Positions 10,236 through 18,254 are shown, numbered from the stretch's first letter. The stretch is DNA of 64,000 bases from JBDHAC01 sp039589195 (GCA_039589195.1 JBDHHV010000019.1:5828-69827), one strand, 5' to 3'. Translations and numbers: made by a program. Notes: a model not told the origin generated them from the letters alone.

Positions 10236-11807
10236 TCACGGAGGCGAGACCCAGCGCCAGCGCGGGAGCGTCATCAGCTCGCCACGTGCATCCATCTCGA
10301 CTCCCTGCAACTCGCTCCGCACGCCCGCGAGCTCATCGTTCCAGAACAGCAACGTGATCGGTTGGTCCGCCTGCACGATCTCGGCGAAGCGGCGCCAGAT
10401 GCCGGTGGCCTCGGCGGCGTCCAGCGTGCGCGCCCCCAGATCCATCAGGCTGTCCGCCTCGGGGTTCGAGTACGAGCTTCGGTTCGCGCTCCCCTCGATG
10501 GCGACCTGGCTCGAGTGGAACAGGGGTCGCGGGTCGACCCGGAAGTTGTCGAGGACCCAGTTGGTGAGCACGGCGTCGAAGTCGCGCGATCGGTGTAGCC
10601 CGAGGACGGTTTGCCACTCCAGCAGGCGGGCCTCGACCTCGATACCCACTCTGGCGAGCTGGGCCTGCACCACCTGCACGAGATCCGCGAACACCGGGTT
10701 TCGCTGGCTCGCCAACAACTGAAAGCGCAGCGGACGGCCGTCGCGCTCACGCACGCCATCCCCGTCCACGTCACGCCAGCCGAGGCCCTCCAGTATGGCC
10801 GCCGCGGAGTCGGGCGCGTATGGGAGCGGCGACAGGGAAGGCGCGTACGGGTGCCACGGGGGAATCACGCTGCTCGCAGGCTGTCCCAGCCCACGCAGGA
10901 TCGCATCGAGCAACTCCTCGCGATCGATCGCCAACGCGAGCGCGCGACGTGCCCCGGACTCGCGAAACGGATCCCGGCGTGTGTTCCACCCGATGTAGGT
11001 GAACTGACGCCACGGGAAGGAGAGTAGCTCGACGCCGGGTGCGTCGCGGACCCGCTCGGCGTCCTGTGGAGCCAGGGGCCCGTCGACGTGGATATCGCCT
11101 CGCAGAAGCTCCGCCAGCCGCGTGGTCCGCTCGGGCAGGAAGCGATATACGACCCGTCCGATCTCGGCGGCGCCACCGAGGGCCGCGGGGAAGGCGGGCT
11201 CGCGCTCCAACTCGAGCGCCTGGCCGACCTCCCAGCGTACGAACCGATACGGACCGCTTCCGAGCGGTGCCCGGCCGAACGGGTCGCGCGCGAGATCCTC
11301 GGGGGAGACCTCTTCGAGCAGGTGCTTCGGCACCGGAGGCCAGAAGAAATCCTCCAGCGGCTCAGCGTGCGGGGCCGTGAAGGTGAAGCGGATCCGATAC
11401 GGGTCTAGGACCGCCGCCGTCTGGACGTTCGACAGGTACGCCGCTCCGAGCGGCGAGGCCACGGCCGGGTTCTTGGCCAGATCGAAGGTGAACTTCACGT
11501 CCTCGGCCGTGACCGGCTCGCCATCGTGCCAGGTCACGTCGCTGCGAAGCTGGAACGTGATTCCCGTATCGGATAGCGTCCACGCTTCCGCCAGCCACGG
11601 CTGCACGTTGAACGACGCGTCGTAGGTCACGAGGGGCGTGAACAGGAGAGAGTAAATGAGGTCGTTCGCGTTCTGGTCCGTGCTCACGACCGGATTCAGG
11701 GTCTGGAGCTCGGCCGCGTACCCCAACACGAGAGCAGCCGGCCGCCTCGCACCCGTCTCCCGCGAATCGCCACAGGCCCAGCACGCGAACAACACCCACA
11801 GGAGCAT
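10236..11807 (-). CDS. Peptide ABC transporter substrate-binding lipoprotein (SBP family 5), copy 2
   Basis: 523 residues from ATG 11807 (MLLWVLFACWAC), giving a short lipoprotein signal peptide with lipobox FACWAC. A GTG at 11879 would add an Arg-rich n-region. The long open frame further upstream to 12326 is out-of-phase overlap with the ligase gene and is not coding. Landmarks: TLNPVVSTDQNANDLIYSLL, WHDGEPVTAEDVKFTFD, GSGPYRFVRWEVGQ, RRALALAIDREELLDAIL, plus LGWRDVDGDGVRERDG, the acidic loop shared with copy 1. Likely a second ligand receptor for the same permease. It sits between the ligase gene and copy 1. Confidence 0.87.
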   Translation of the reverse strand: MLLWVLFACWACGDSRETGARRPAALVLGYAAELQTLNPVVSTDQNANDLIYSLLFTPLVTYDASFNVQPWLAEAWTLSDTGITFQLRSDVTWHDGEPVTAEDVKFTFDLAKNPAVASPLGAAYLSNVQTAAVLDPYRIRFTFTAPHAEPLEDFFWPPVPKHLLEEVSPEDLARDPFGRAPLGSGPYRFVRWEVGQALELEREPAFPAALGGAAEIGRVVYRFLPERTTRLAELLRGDIHVDGPLAPQDAERVRDAPGVELLSFPWRQFTYIGWNTRRDPFRESGARRALALAIDREELLDAILRGLGQPASSVIPPWHPYAPSLSPLPYAPDSAAAILEGLGWRDVDGDGVRERDGRPLRFQLLASQRNPVFADLVQVVQAQLARVGIEVEARLLEWQTVLGLHRSRDFDAVLTNWVLDNFRVDPRPLFHSSQVAIEGSANRSSYSNPEADSLMDLGARTLDAAEATGIWRRFAEIVQADQPITLLFWNDELAGVRSELQGVEMDARGELMTLPRWRWVSPP

Positions 11808-11965
11808 GCCTGCGCGCCGTGCGGTGCGCGGGGATGTCGACCGCCTGACGGGCTCCCGCCTCGATGAGCTCTCGTTCACAGGCCGAACGTACCGACCCCC
11901 GATCGCGAGTGAAAGCAACGGGCGGGAACGGAGAGCGAGTCGCGTCGCGTATTCCCTGGCGCGCG

Positions 11966-12841
11966 CTAGCGGTGCCAGGTCCACGCGCCGCTCCGGTACT
12001 TCTTCTCGAGCTCCCGAGCTTCCATCTCCAGCGCGGGGTCGAGGCTCGCCGGCTCCGGCTTGCACCCGAACTCGGTTCCGAACGCGTCGCTGAGGGTTTG
12101 AATCAGGAGCGTGGGCTCGGGCATCTCTCGCACCAGCTCCGAGAGGCCGATCGCCGCACTCTCGGTCCGATCGCCCCTTTGCGCATCCAGGTTCCCCCAC
12201 GCTTGCTCGTTCACCAAAAGGATCGACCCGTGCTGGAGGAGCACGCCCCGGTGCCTCCATTGGGCGCTCCCGACGAGCTTGCGGCCGCCGGCCGTTACCT
12301 CGCCCTGTGCCGGTTCCTGAAAGCACGGCCGAGATCCGAGTGGGCCGGGAGCTGGATCGGGGCCCGGGGCAGGGTCAAGGCCGAGGGTGGGATCGAGTGA
12401 GGCGCCGAGTCGGGTCAATCCGCCGTGGAGGGCGGCGTTGATGCGCCGATACGTGCGACGCGGCCCGCCCCACAGCCGATCGGGAGCCGTCACGCTGTAG
12501 GTGAGCTCCCGACTGTGGTACACGGAGCGTCCACCGGTCGGACGCCGCACGACGTCTTCGCCGGGACAAAGCTCGTCCCGAGAGCGCTCCTGGATCCACT
12601 CGGGCGTCGTCTGGTTACGACCGAGCGACAGACAGCCCGGCTCCCACGTGTAGAATCTGAGCGTCGCGGCGCCGGTCCGCGCGAGACCCATCAATGCCTC
12701 GTCCACCGCCATGTTCCGGGCTCCCGCCCCGGGTCCGTCGATGCGAAGCAGGAAGCGCGTGGGGACCGCGGCAGGATGGGGGTGTGTGGGGTGCGAGGGT
12801 CGACCGCCGGTCCCGGCTAGTCGCCGTCCGGGAAGCTCCAT
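11966..12841 (-). CDS. Lipoate-protein ligase A / octanoyltransferase (LipM-type) family protein
   Basis: 291 residues of the biotin/lipoate A/B ligase fold: GARNMAVDEALM near residue 42, RRPTGGRSVYH, a single conserved-region Cys in SRPCFQEP, and GGRKLVGSAQWRHRGVLLQHGSIL. The Cys in this position and the KLVGSAQ motif fit octanoyl-transferases of the LipM type, which load octanoyl groups onto GcvH, as well as LplA relatives. Adjacency to gcvH-gcvPA-gcvPB supports a role in lipoylating GcvH (and possibly the E2 protein at 53.8 kb). ATG 12841 overlaps the gcvPB stop by 25 bases. An unusual DPTLGLDPAPGPDPAPG repeat insert lies mid-protein. Confidence 0.82.
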   Translation of the reverse strand: MELPGRRLAGTGGRPSHPTHPHPAAVPTRFLLRIDGPGAGARNMAVDEALMGLARTGAATLRFYTWEPGCLSLGRNQTTPEWIQERSRDELCPGEDVVRRPTGGRSVYHSRELTYSVTAPDRLWGGPRRTYRRINAALHGGLTRLGASLDPTLGLDPAPGPDPAPGPLGSRPCFQEPAQGEVTAGGRKLVGSAQWRHRGVLLQHGSILLVNEQAWGNLDAQRGDRTESAAIGLSELVREMPEPTLLIQTLSDAFGTEFGCKPEPASLDPALEMEARELEKKYRSGAWTWHR

Positions 12842-14301
12842 CGCACATCCAGGTGGCGGCCGGCGCCTCCTTCATCGAGGCGGCGTACGGGGGTCTCGTG
12901 CGGCGCTTCGGTCACCAGCTCCGGACTCTCGGCCGCCTCGCGCGCGATCGCCAGCATCGCGTCCGCGAATCGGTCCAGTTCGTCCTTCGTCTCGGTCTCC
13001 GTCGGCTCCGTCATCAAGGCCTCGGAGACGGTGAGCGGGAAATAGACCGTTGGGGCGTGGAATCCGTAGTCGAGGAGCCGCTTGGCGACGTCCAGCGTCT
13101 TGACCCCGTATTCCTTCTTCAGCCGATCGCCCGTGTACACCGACTCGTGCATCCCGCGCCCGTAGGGCAGGGGGTACGTGTCGGCCAGCCGCGCGCTCAG
13201 GTACGCGTTGTTGAGCACGGCCGCGTCGGCCGTGGCGCGGATCCCCTCTACGCCCAGCATCCTGATGTAGGTGTACGCGCGCACGAGCACGCCGAAGTTC
13301 CCGTTGAACCCGTGCACCTTTCCGATCGATTCCGGTGCGTCCCAATCCCACACGAACCGGTCCTCGAGACGCACGACCCGAGGAATCGGGAGGAACTTCG
13401 TGAGATGGTCCTTGACCGCGACCGGCCCCGAGCCCGGCCCGCCCCCGCCGTGTGGCGTGCTGAACGTCTTGTGCAGGTTGAAGTGCACGATGTCGTAGCC
13501 GGTGTCGCCGGGGCGGGTGACGCCCATCATGGCGTTCAGGTTGGCACCGTCCATGTACATCAGCCCGCCCGCCTCGTGCACGCGCCGGCTGATCTCAGCC
13601 ACTTCCGACTCGAAACGGCCCAACGTGTTCGGGTTGGTGAGCATCATGCCGGCCGTGTCGTCCGACAGCGCGGCCGAGAGCGAGTCCAGATCTGTGCGCC
13701 CTGCGTCGTCGGAAGCGATCTCGACGACCTGGAATCCCCCCAGCGCGCAGGTGGCCGGGTTCGTGCCGTGCGCCGAGTCCGGAACCAGCACCTTGCGGCG
13801 CCCGGGCTCGCCGTTGGCGTGGTGATACGCGCGCATGAGCATGACCCCGGTCATTTCGCCCTGTGCCCCGGCCGCCGGCTGGAGTGTCACAGCATCCATC
13901 CCGGCGATCTCGCGCAGCATCTCCCCGAGCTCGAACATGAGGCGCAGAGCCCCCTGGGTGGCCTCGGAGGGCGTGAGGGGGTGAAGGCCGGAGAAGCCGG
14001 GCAAGCGCGCCGTCGCCTCGTTGACCTTCGGGTTGTACTTCATGGTGCACGACCCGAGCGGGTAGAGCGCGCGGTCCACGTGGTGGTTCTTCAGCGAGAG
14101 CTCCGTGTAGTGACGCACCACGTCATGTTCGGGGAGCTCGGGCAGCCGCAGCGGTGCGGAGCGGAGCAGCTCGACGGGGAGCAGCTCTTCGAGCGACCGC
14201 GTCGGGACATCCGTCTTCGGGACCGATGTGCCTCGCCGTCCGGGCCGGGATTTCTCGAAAACGGTGGGCGTTTCCTCGCCCTTGTACGGGAACCTGCTCA
14301 T
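12817..14301 (-). CDS. gcvPB: Glycine dehydrogenase (decarboxylating), subunit 2
   Basis: 494 residues from ATG 14301 (MSRFPYKGEE); an earlier ATG at 14382 lies in the upstream intergenic region and gives a non-homologous extension. Landmarks of the GcvP C-terminal half: ALYPLGSCTMKYNPKVNE, LQPAAGAQGEMTGV, DSAHGTNPATCALGGF, and the PLP lysine in DIVHFNLHKTFSTPHGGGGP. With GcvPA it forms the pyridoxal-phosphate P-protein that decarboxylates glycine and hands the aminomethyl group to lipoyl-GcvH. Same-strand cluster with gcvH, gcvPA and the ligase gene; gcvT is not in the cluster. Confidence 0.95.
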   Translation of the reverse strand: MSRFPYKGEETPTVFEKSRPGRRGTSVPKTDVPTRSLEELLPVELLRSAPLRLPELPEHDVVRHYTELSLKNHHVDRALYPLGSCTMKYNPKVNEATARLPGFSGLHPLTPSEATQGALRLMFELGEMLREIAGMDAVTLQPAAGAQGEMTGVMLMRAYHHANGEPGRRKVLVPDSAHGTNPATCALGGFQVVEIASDDAGRTDLDSLSAALSDDTAGMMLTNPNTLGRFESEVAEISRRVHEAGGLMYMDGANLNAMMGVTRPGDTGYDIVHFNLHKTFSTPHGGGGPGSGPVAVKDHLTKFLPIPRVVRLEDRFVWDWDAPESIGKVHGFNGNFGVLVRAYTYIRMLGVEGIRATADAAVLNNAYLSARLADTYPLPYGRGMHESVYTGDRLKKEYGVKTLDVAKRLLDYGFHAPTVYFPLTVSEALMTEPTETETKDELDRFADAMLAIAREAAESPELVTEAPHETPVRRLDEGGAGRHLDVRWSFPDGD

Positions 14302-14335
14302 GACCCAGCTTCCGGCTCTCGGGGAATCCGGCGGC

Positions 14336-15028
14336 TCAAAACTCGTACGCTCCACCCGGGGCCAACGGAACGACCTCGGCAACCGATCCCACCCGAGCGC
14401 GGAACGCCTCCGGATCCTGTTCGATCACGTCGAAGGTGTCGTAATGAACCGGGATGACGATCTCCGGACGGATCATCTCGGCTGCCCGCGCCGCGTCTTC
14501 GGGGCCCATCGTGAAGTTGTCGCCAATCGGGAGCAGAGCGACGTCCACCTCGCCGGCGAGTAGCTGCATGTCCATCGTCAGCGCCGTATCGCCCGCGTGG
14601 TAGATGCGTTTCCCGTCCACGGACAGGAGGATGCCCGCGGGGAACGTCGTGTACCCCTCCGCTCCCTCGGCGTCGATCTTCCCGCCGTGCAGCGCGGCGG
14701 TCAGCTTCACGCGCCCGAACGGAAACTCGAACCCTCCCCCTATATGGAGCGGGTGGGCGTTCTTCACGCCACGCACCGCCTGCGCGTAGCTCACGATCTC
14801 GAAGGTCGATATCAGCGTTGCGTCGGTCGCCGACAGGAGATCCCAGGCGTCCGCGACGTGATCGAAGTGCCCGTGAGTCAGCAGCAGATAGTCGAGCCGG
14901 TCGTGGAAGTGCTCCGGTCCGACATCGGCTTTCGGGTTCTCTGTCAGGAAGGGGTCGATCAACAGCCGTGTACCATCGGCGGCCGTGATCTCCGTGCATG
15001 CGTGTCCGTGAAAGACCAGTCTACCCAT
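14336..15028 (-). CDS. UPF0173-type metal-dependent hydrolase (metallo-beta-lactamase fold)
   Basis: 230 residues. The metal-binding motif is LLTHGHFDHVADAW (HxHxDH), with further ligands in HGGKIDAEG, YHAGDTALTMDMQLL and the C-terminal PVHYDTFD. It starts MGRLVFHGHACTEI, typical of the UPF0173/UlaG-like group of small zinc-dependent hydrolases whose natural substrates are mostly unknown. It is inserted between gcvPA (16 bases upstream) and gcvPB (34 bases downstream) on the same strand, so it is co-transcribed with the glycine-cleavage genes. Whether it serves that pathway cannot be told. Confidence 0.85.
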   Translation of the reverse strand: MGRLVFHGHACTEITAADGTRLLIDPFLTENPKADVGPEHFHDRLDYLLLTHGHFDHVADAWDLLSATDATLISTFEIVSYAQAVRGVKNAHPLHIGGGFEFPFGRVKLTAALHGGKIDAEGAEGYTTFPAGILLSVDGKRIYHAGDTALTMDMQLLAGEVDVALLPIGDNFTMGPEDAARAAEMIRPEIVIPVHYDTFDVIEQDPEAFRARVGSVAEVVPLAPGGAYEF

Positions 15029-15044
15029 GTCTCATATCCTCCGG

Positions 15045-16391
15045 TTAGCCTCCCGATGCTACGGAGAGGAAGGCCACCAGGCGGTCGATGTCGTCCTTAC
15101 GGTGCTTCTCCGTGAAGGCGAGGAGGAGCCCGTCCTCCACGCCCAATCCGGGCATCCTCGACAGGTAGACCCCCGCAAGGAGTCCTTCGTTCAATCCGTC
15201 CCGGACCACGTCCTGACCCGGCCGTCCGGTCTTGATCGCGAACTCCCGGAAGAAGGGAGCCTCGGGGAATACCGGCTCGAGGCCGGCCTCTGTGAGTGCG
15301 GTCTGCGCGTAGTGGGCGTTCTGCACCGACGCGAGCGCTACCTCGCGTAACCCCTCACGTCCCACGAGCGCGAGGTGGATCGTCGCGGCCAAGGCGTTGA
15401 GCCCCTGGTTCGTGCAAATGTTGCTCGTCGCTTTCTCGCGGCGGATCTGCTGCTCGCGGGTCTGCAACGTCAGCACGTAGCCGCGCCGGCCCTCGACGTC
15501 GGTCGTCGCCCCCACGATCCGCCCCGGCATCTTCCGGATCAACTTCTGGGTGGCGGCGAACAGCCCGACGACCGGCCCACCGAAATTGGGCGTGTTTCCG
15601 AACGCCTGCCCTTCGGCCGCCACCAGGTCGGCTCCGCACTCCCCAGGCGTCTTCAATAGGGCGAGGCTGAGAGGATCGGCCACCACGACGATCACCAGGG
15701 CGCCGTGCTCGTGCGCCGCCGCAGCGAGCGGCTCGACCTCCTCGATCACGCCGTAGAAGTTCGGATTCTGGATGATCAGAGCGGCTGTCTGGTCGTCGAG
15801 CGCCTCGGTCACGGCGGCCGCGTCGACTCGACCGCCGGAGCCGATCGGTACCCGTGAGACGTCGATTTCCTTGCCGGCCAGGTACGTGCGCAACACCCGC
15901 CGGTAGTGCTTGTGCAGCCCCCCTGCGACTACCACGCGGTTCCGGCGAGTTGCAGACAGCGCCACGAGTATCGCTTCGGCCGCCGCGGAGGCACCGTCGT
16001 ACATGGACGCGTTCGCCACGTCCATCCCGGTGAGCTCGCACACCATGGTCTGGAACTCGTAGATCGACTGGAGCGTCCCCTGCGATACCTCGGGCTGGTA
16101 GGGCGTGTAGGCGGTGTAGAACTCGCTCCTGCGGATCAGGTGGTCGACCGCCACCGGGATGTGGTGGTCATAAATTCCGGCGCCGGCGAAGCTCAGCAGG
16201 GGGAGATTCTCGGAGGCGTACGAGTCGAGGAGACGGACCGCCTCCCATTCCGATAGCGCCGCCGGCAGGTCCAGCGGCTGGTTCAGGCGGATTCCCTCCG
16301 GGATGTCCGAATACAACTCGTCCACGCTCGAAACGCCCGCGGCGGCGAGCATTTCGGCGCGATCGGCGTCGCTGTGAGGAACAAACGACAT
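15045..16391 (-). CDS. gcvPA: Glycine dehydrogenase (decarboxylating), subunit 1
   Basis: 448 residues, the N-terminal half of glycine dehydrogenase in its two-subunit form. Landmarks: SFVPHSDADRAEML start, SFAGAGIYDHHIPVAVDHL, FYTAYTPYQPEVSQGTLQSI, MDVANASMYDGASAAAEA, and QTREQQIRREKATSNICTNQ toward the C-terminus. It forms a heterotetramer with GcvPB to decarboxylate glycine. ATG 16391 lies only 12 bases after a pair of small hairpins on the mRNA. The 155-base gap from gcvH is the largest in the cluster. Confidence 0.95.
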   Translation of the reverse strand: MSFVPHSDADRAEMLAAAGVSSVDELYSDIPEGIRLNQPLDLPAALSEWEAVRLLDSYASENLPLLSFAGAGIYDHHIPVAVDHLIRRSEFYTAYTPYQPEVSQGTLQSIYEFQTMVCELTGMDVANASMYDGASAAAEAILVALSATRRNRVVVAGGLHKHYRRVLRTYLAGKEIDVSRVPIGSGGRVDAAAVTEALDDQTAALIIQNPNFYGVIEEVEPLAAAAHEHGALVIVVVADPLSLALLKTPGECGADLVAAEGQAFGNTPNFGGPVVGLFAATQKLIRKMPGRIVGATTDVEGRRGYVLTLQTREQQIRREKATSNICTNQGLNALAATIHLALVGREGLREVALASVQNAHYAQTALTEAGLEPVFPEAPFFREFAIKTGRPGQDVVRDGLNEGLLAGVYLSRMPGLGVEDGLLLAFTEKHRKDDIDRLVAFLSVASGG

Positions 16392-16403
16392 GTGGTTTCT
16401 CTG

Positions 16404-16447
16404 GCAGGTCGTCTCCGGCCTGCCTTTGCAGATCGTCTCCGACCTGC
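16404..16447 (-). repeat. Tandem GNRA-loop hairpins in the gcvH-gcvPA spacer
   Basis: Two 20-base imperfect copies (16428-16447 and 16404-16423) stand 4 bases apart. On the minus-strand RNA each folds into an 8-bp stem closed by a GAGA tetraloop: GCAGGTCG-GAGA-CGATCTGC and GCAGGCCG-GAGA-CGACCTGC. The first carries one mismatch, the second one wobble pair. They end 12 bases before the gcvPA start codon, close enough to influence ribosome access or processing. Confidence 0.55.
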
Positions 16448-16546
16448 TCTAAGGAGCCCGGGGGCTACGCTACCGCTGGCAGCGAAGCCGAGGAAGGCGG
16501 TGCGAGCTGGCGTCCACGTCGAACGCGATACCCCGGCGCGCTTGGC

Positions 16547-16945
16547 TCAGGCTTCCTCGTCCCCGATGTGTTTCCCGTAATCTTCGGCCGAGAGGAGCTC
16601 ATCCAGTTGTGTGGCATCGTCCACGCGTAGCCGGATCATCCACCCCTCGCCGTACGGATCCGCATTGACCAGGGCCGGATCGTCCTCGAGCGCGCCGTTG
16701 ACTTCGACGATCTCGCCGGCCAGAGGGCTGTAGAGCTCCGATACGGCCTTTACGGCCTCGATCGTTCCGAACGAGTCCATGCGGGCGTACCGGTCACCCG
16801 GTGGCGGGAGCTCGACGTACACGACATCGCCGAGCTCTCCCTGCGCGTAGTCGGTGATTCCGACGAGCACGACACCCTCTTCGTCGGTCTCGCGAACGTA
16901 CTCGTGCTCCTCGGTATACTTCAGGCTACTCGGGATTTCTGACAT
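16547..16945 (-). CDS. gcvH: Glycine cleavage system H protein
   Basis: 132 residues, the normal size. Lipoyl domain with the modified lysine at about residue 66 in SFGTIEAVKAVSELYSPL, preceded by DYAQGELGDVVYVELP and followed by GEIVEVN and GWMIRLRV. It shuttles the aminomethyl group from GcvP to GcvT on its lipoyl arm. First gene of the gcv cluster, with a good promoter upstream and a GAGG ribosome site. Lipoylation is probably by the ligase-family protein encoded downstream. Confidence 0.96.
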   Translation of the reverse strand: MSEIPSSLKYTEEHEYVRETDEEGVVLVGITDYAQGELGDVVYVELPPPGDRYARMDSFGTIEAVKAVSELYSPLAGEIVEVNGALEDDPALVNADPYGEGWMIRLRVDDATQLDELLSAEDYGKHIGDEEA

Positions 16946-17002
16946 CGTCGCCTCGTTCTCTTACCGACCCGCTTTCCGTCAGTTAGGAGTACCGGGGGGG
17001 TG

Positions 17003-17032
17003 AGAATACCCGAGCCGTGCGCCGAGCGTCAA
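17003..17032 (-). promoter_or_regulatory. Sigma-70-type promoter for gcvH
   Basis: Minus strand: -35 TTGACG (17027-17032), 18-base spacer, -10 TATTCT (17003-17008), about 58 bases before gcvH. No glycine-riboswitch aptamer is recognisable in the short leader. Confidence 0.55.
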
Positions 17033-17127
17033 GGAGCACCGCACGGACGGTGTCGCGTGCGCGACTGACGTGCGACGCGGGACGCTTCGAGGACCGTTCC
17101 CGGACCGCTATCGACGACTTCCCCAGC

Positions 17128-17832
17128 TCACCTATCGGTGTCCGGGTCGGGAGCCTGAAGCCGAGCGCGGGCCCTCCGTTCGCCCCTGAGTCGCTTGCGT
17201 GCCTGCCGGTCGCTCTCACCGGAAAGACGCTCCTTGATGTCCACACCGGCCATCATCGCGAAGCCGTTCACCTTGATGACCGGCGCTTCGGGATTCGGTG
17301 GCCGGCTCGGCTCCTCGACCCCGAATCCACCCATGATCGCCACTCCGTTGGACTCGACCCGCACCCCGGGCGGGACGATGATGTCGACACCACCCATCAG
17401 CGAGATGACGGTCACCTGCGTGACGGGTGCGCCGAACTCGGCGTCCCGGAAGTCGAGCTCCGCGCCACCCATGATCGCCAGCACGGTCATCTGCCTGGGT
17501 GGCGTCCACCTACCCTTCCGCTCCACACCACCCATGACCGCCACGAGGAAGTCCCGCTCGCTGACGGGCCGTGTCGGGTCTACGACGACCTGCGTCCCGA
17601 GCGTCTCGGGCTCGGGCTTCGCCGGTGCCGGGCTCGGGTCCACGAGCGCGGGGAGATCGGACTCCAGCGCCACGAGCTCCGCCTGCTCTCGCGCGGCATA
17701 GGCGATGTCCAGACGGTGCTCGAACTCATCCACGCCGAGGTGGTCGCGCGCGAAATGCGTGCACAGCCGCTTCACGGCGCGCTCCCGCTCCTGAGGCGCG
17801 ATCGGGTGGGCCGGGAGGTGTTCGTCGGTCAT
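17128..17832 (-). CDS. DUF1707 (SHOCT-like) domain protein with LiaF-type C-terminal domain
   Basis: 234 residues from ATG 17832. The N-terminal ~55 residues fit the DUF1707 pattern (ERERAVKRLCTHFARDHLGVDEFEHRLDIAYAARE). A linker leads to a repeated beta-helix-like region with regularly spaced MGG turns (VAVMGGVERK, LAIMGGAELDF, ISLMGGVDII, VAIMGGFGVEE), as in LiaF/DUF2154-like cell-wall-active proteins. The C-terminus is very basic. No TM helix is visible, so it is presumably cytoplasmic or membrane-peripheral. Function unknown; relatives associate with envelope stress. It is divergent from the structured transcript at 17.95 kb. Confidence 0.75.
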   Translation of the reverse strand: MTDEHLPAHPIAPQERERAVKRLCTHFARDHLGVDEFEHRLDIAYAAREQAELVALESDLPALVDPSPAPAKPEPETLGTQVVVDPTRPVSERDFLVAVMGGVERKGRWTPPRQMTVLAIMGGAELDFRDAEFGAPVTQVTVISLMGGVDIIVPPGVRVESNGVAIMGGFGVEEPSRPPNPEAPVIKVNGFAMMAGVDIKERLSGESDRQARKRLRGERRARARLQAPDPDTDR

Positions 17833-17917
17833 CGATTCTGATTCTCTGCAAGCTCCCTCGACCGGGCAAGCCGGGATCCGCCTCGGTCCTGGAGCTTTGC
17901 CTCGGTCCGTTCGCAGC

Positions 17918-17946
17918 TTGCCCGGGATACGACCGCGCTTCAAAAT
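17918..17946 (+). promoter_or_regulatory. Possible promoter of the short structured transcript
   Basis: -35 TTGCCC (17918-17923), 17-base spacer, -10 CAAAAT (17941-17946). Each box matches 4 of 6 consensus positions. It would place the 5' end near 17953, ahead of the extended Shine-Dalgarno. Weak on its own; the downstream terminator makes a short transcription unit credible. Confidence 0.35.
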
Positions 17947-17999
17947 ACGTGTAGCAGTGTTGGCGCCCTAACGTGGACTCTTTGAAAGGAGGTGATCCA

Positions 18000-18065
18000 G
18001 TGTCTGATGGGAGTAGACCGGGTCTAACTCGACATGGGCAAGCGATCGCCTCAGCGCAGGAGTAG
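18000..18065 (+). CDS. Candidate 21-residue mini-ORF behind an extended Shine-Dalgarno
   Basis: GTG at 18000 stands 7 bases after AGGAGG of a 17-base anti-16S complement, an ideal ribosome site. It opens a 21-codon frame reading VSDGSRPGLTRHGQ then AIASAQE, and stops at TAG 18063. The stop codon sits in a 6-bp hairpin (18060-18075). The peptide has no lysine or other amino-acid run, so a classic lysine attenuation peptide is unlikely. It may be a real microprotein, a leader peptide whose translation controls folding of the downstream terminator, or fortuitous. Confidence 0.35.
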   Translation: MSDGSRPGLTRHGQAIASAQE

Positions 18066-18167
18066 CACACTACTCGGGAACGGTTGCGTTGAGTTGAGCA
18101 CACGCTGACCTGATCAGGAGCGATCCCCAGCTGGGCATCGAGTCGAGTTAGGTCCGAACTGAACCCG

Positions 18168-18209
18168 ACGGCCGCAGGCGCCAACCAAGCCTGCGGCCGT
18201 CTTGTTTTC
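18168..18209 (+). terminator. Strong intrinsic terminator upstream of dapF
   Basis: A perfect 12-bp stem ACGGCCGCAGGC / GCCTGCGGCCGT (18168-18179, 18189-18200) with a 9-base loop is followed by CTTGTTTTC. It ends the short transcript, 45 bases before dapF, the geometry of an attenuator or of an independent upstream unit. Confidence 0.8.
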
Positions 18210-18254
18210 AGAGCTTCGAACGCCGCGGGGATACCGGGGGAGGGTCCGGGGTTC

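Larger units (their letters stand above)
17953..18209 (+). ncRNA. Structured short transcript or leader RNA upstream of dapF, class unknown
   Basis: A 310-base gap between divergent genes holds an organised unit. (1) 17984-18000 is a 17-base complement of a typical bacterial 16S 3' tail (GAAAGGAGGTGATCCAG). (2) A long-range 15-bp helix joins 18019-18033 with 18142-18156 (core CTAACTCGAC / GTCGAGTTAG). (3) Inside it are smaller pairings, including GAGTAG-CACA-CTACTC at 18060-18075 and UCAGCG with CGCUGA. (4) A strong intrinsic terminator ends it at 18209, 45 bases before dapF. This could be a transcription-attenuation leader for dapF, a stand-alone sRNA (a rod-like fold as in 6S RNA is conceivable), or the message of a tiny peptide. 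The lysine-riboswitch core was not recognised. The pairings are seen; the function is inference. Confidence 0.5.

Noticed and set aside
10236..12326. Long form of the second binding protein (696 codons)
   Set aside because: The first ~173 residues are Arg/Pro-rich, overlap the ligase gene in another frame, and precede a normal lipoprotein signal peptide at 11807.
16946..17127. Possible glycine riboswitch ahead of gcvH
   Set aside because: The leader is short, the conserved aptamer core was not found, and the region is explained by a promoter and a ribosome site.
16983..17246. 87-codon minus-strand ORF over the gcvH promoter
   Set aside because: It overlaps the DUF1707 gene out of phase and has no ribosome site or protein-like features.
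17984..18000. Minus-strand reading CTGGATCACCTCCTTTC looks like a 16S rRNA 3' end
   Set aside because: Only the 17-base tail matches; the preceding bases do not resemble helix 45 or any 16S sequence, so it is better read as an extended Shine-Dalgarno on the plus strand.
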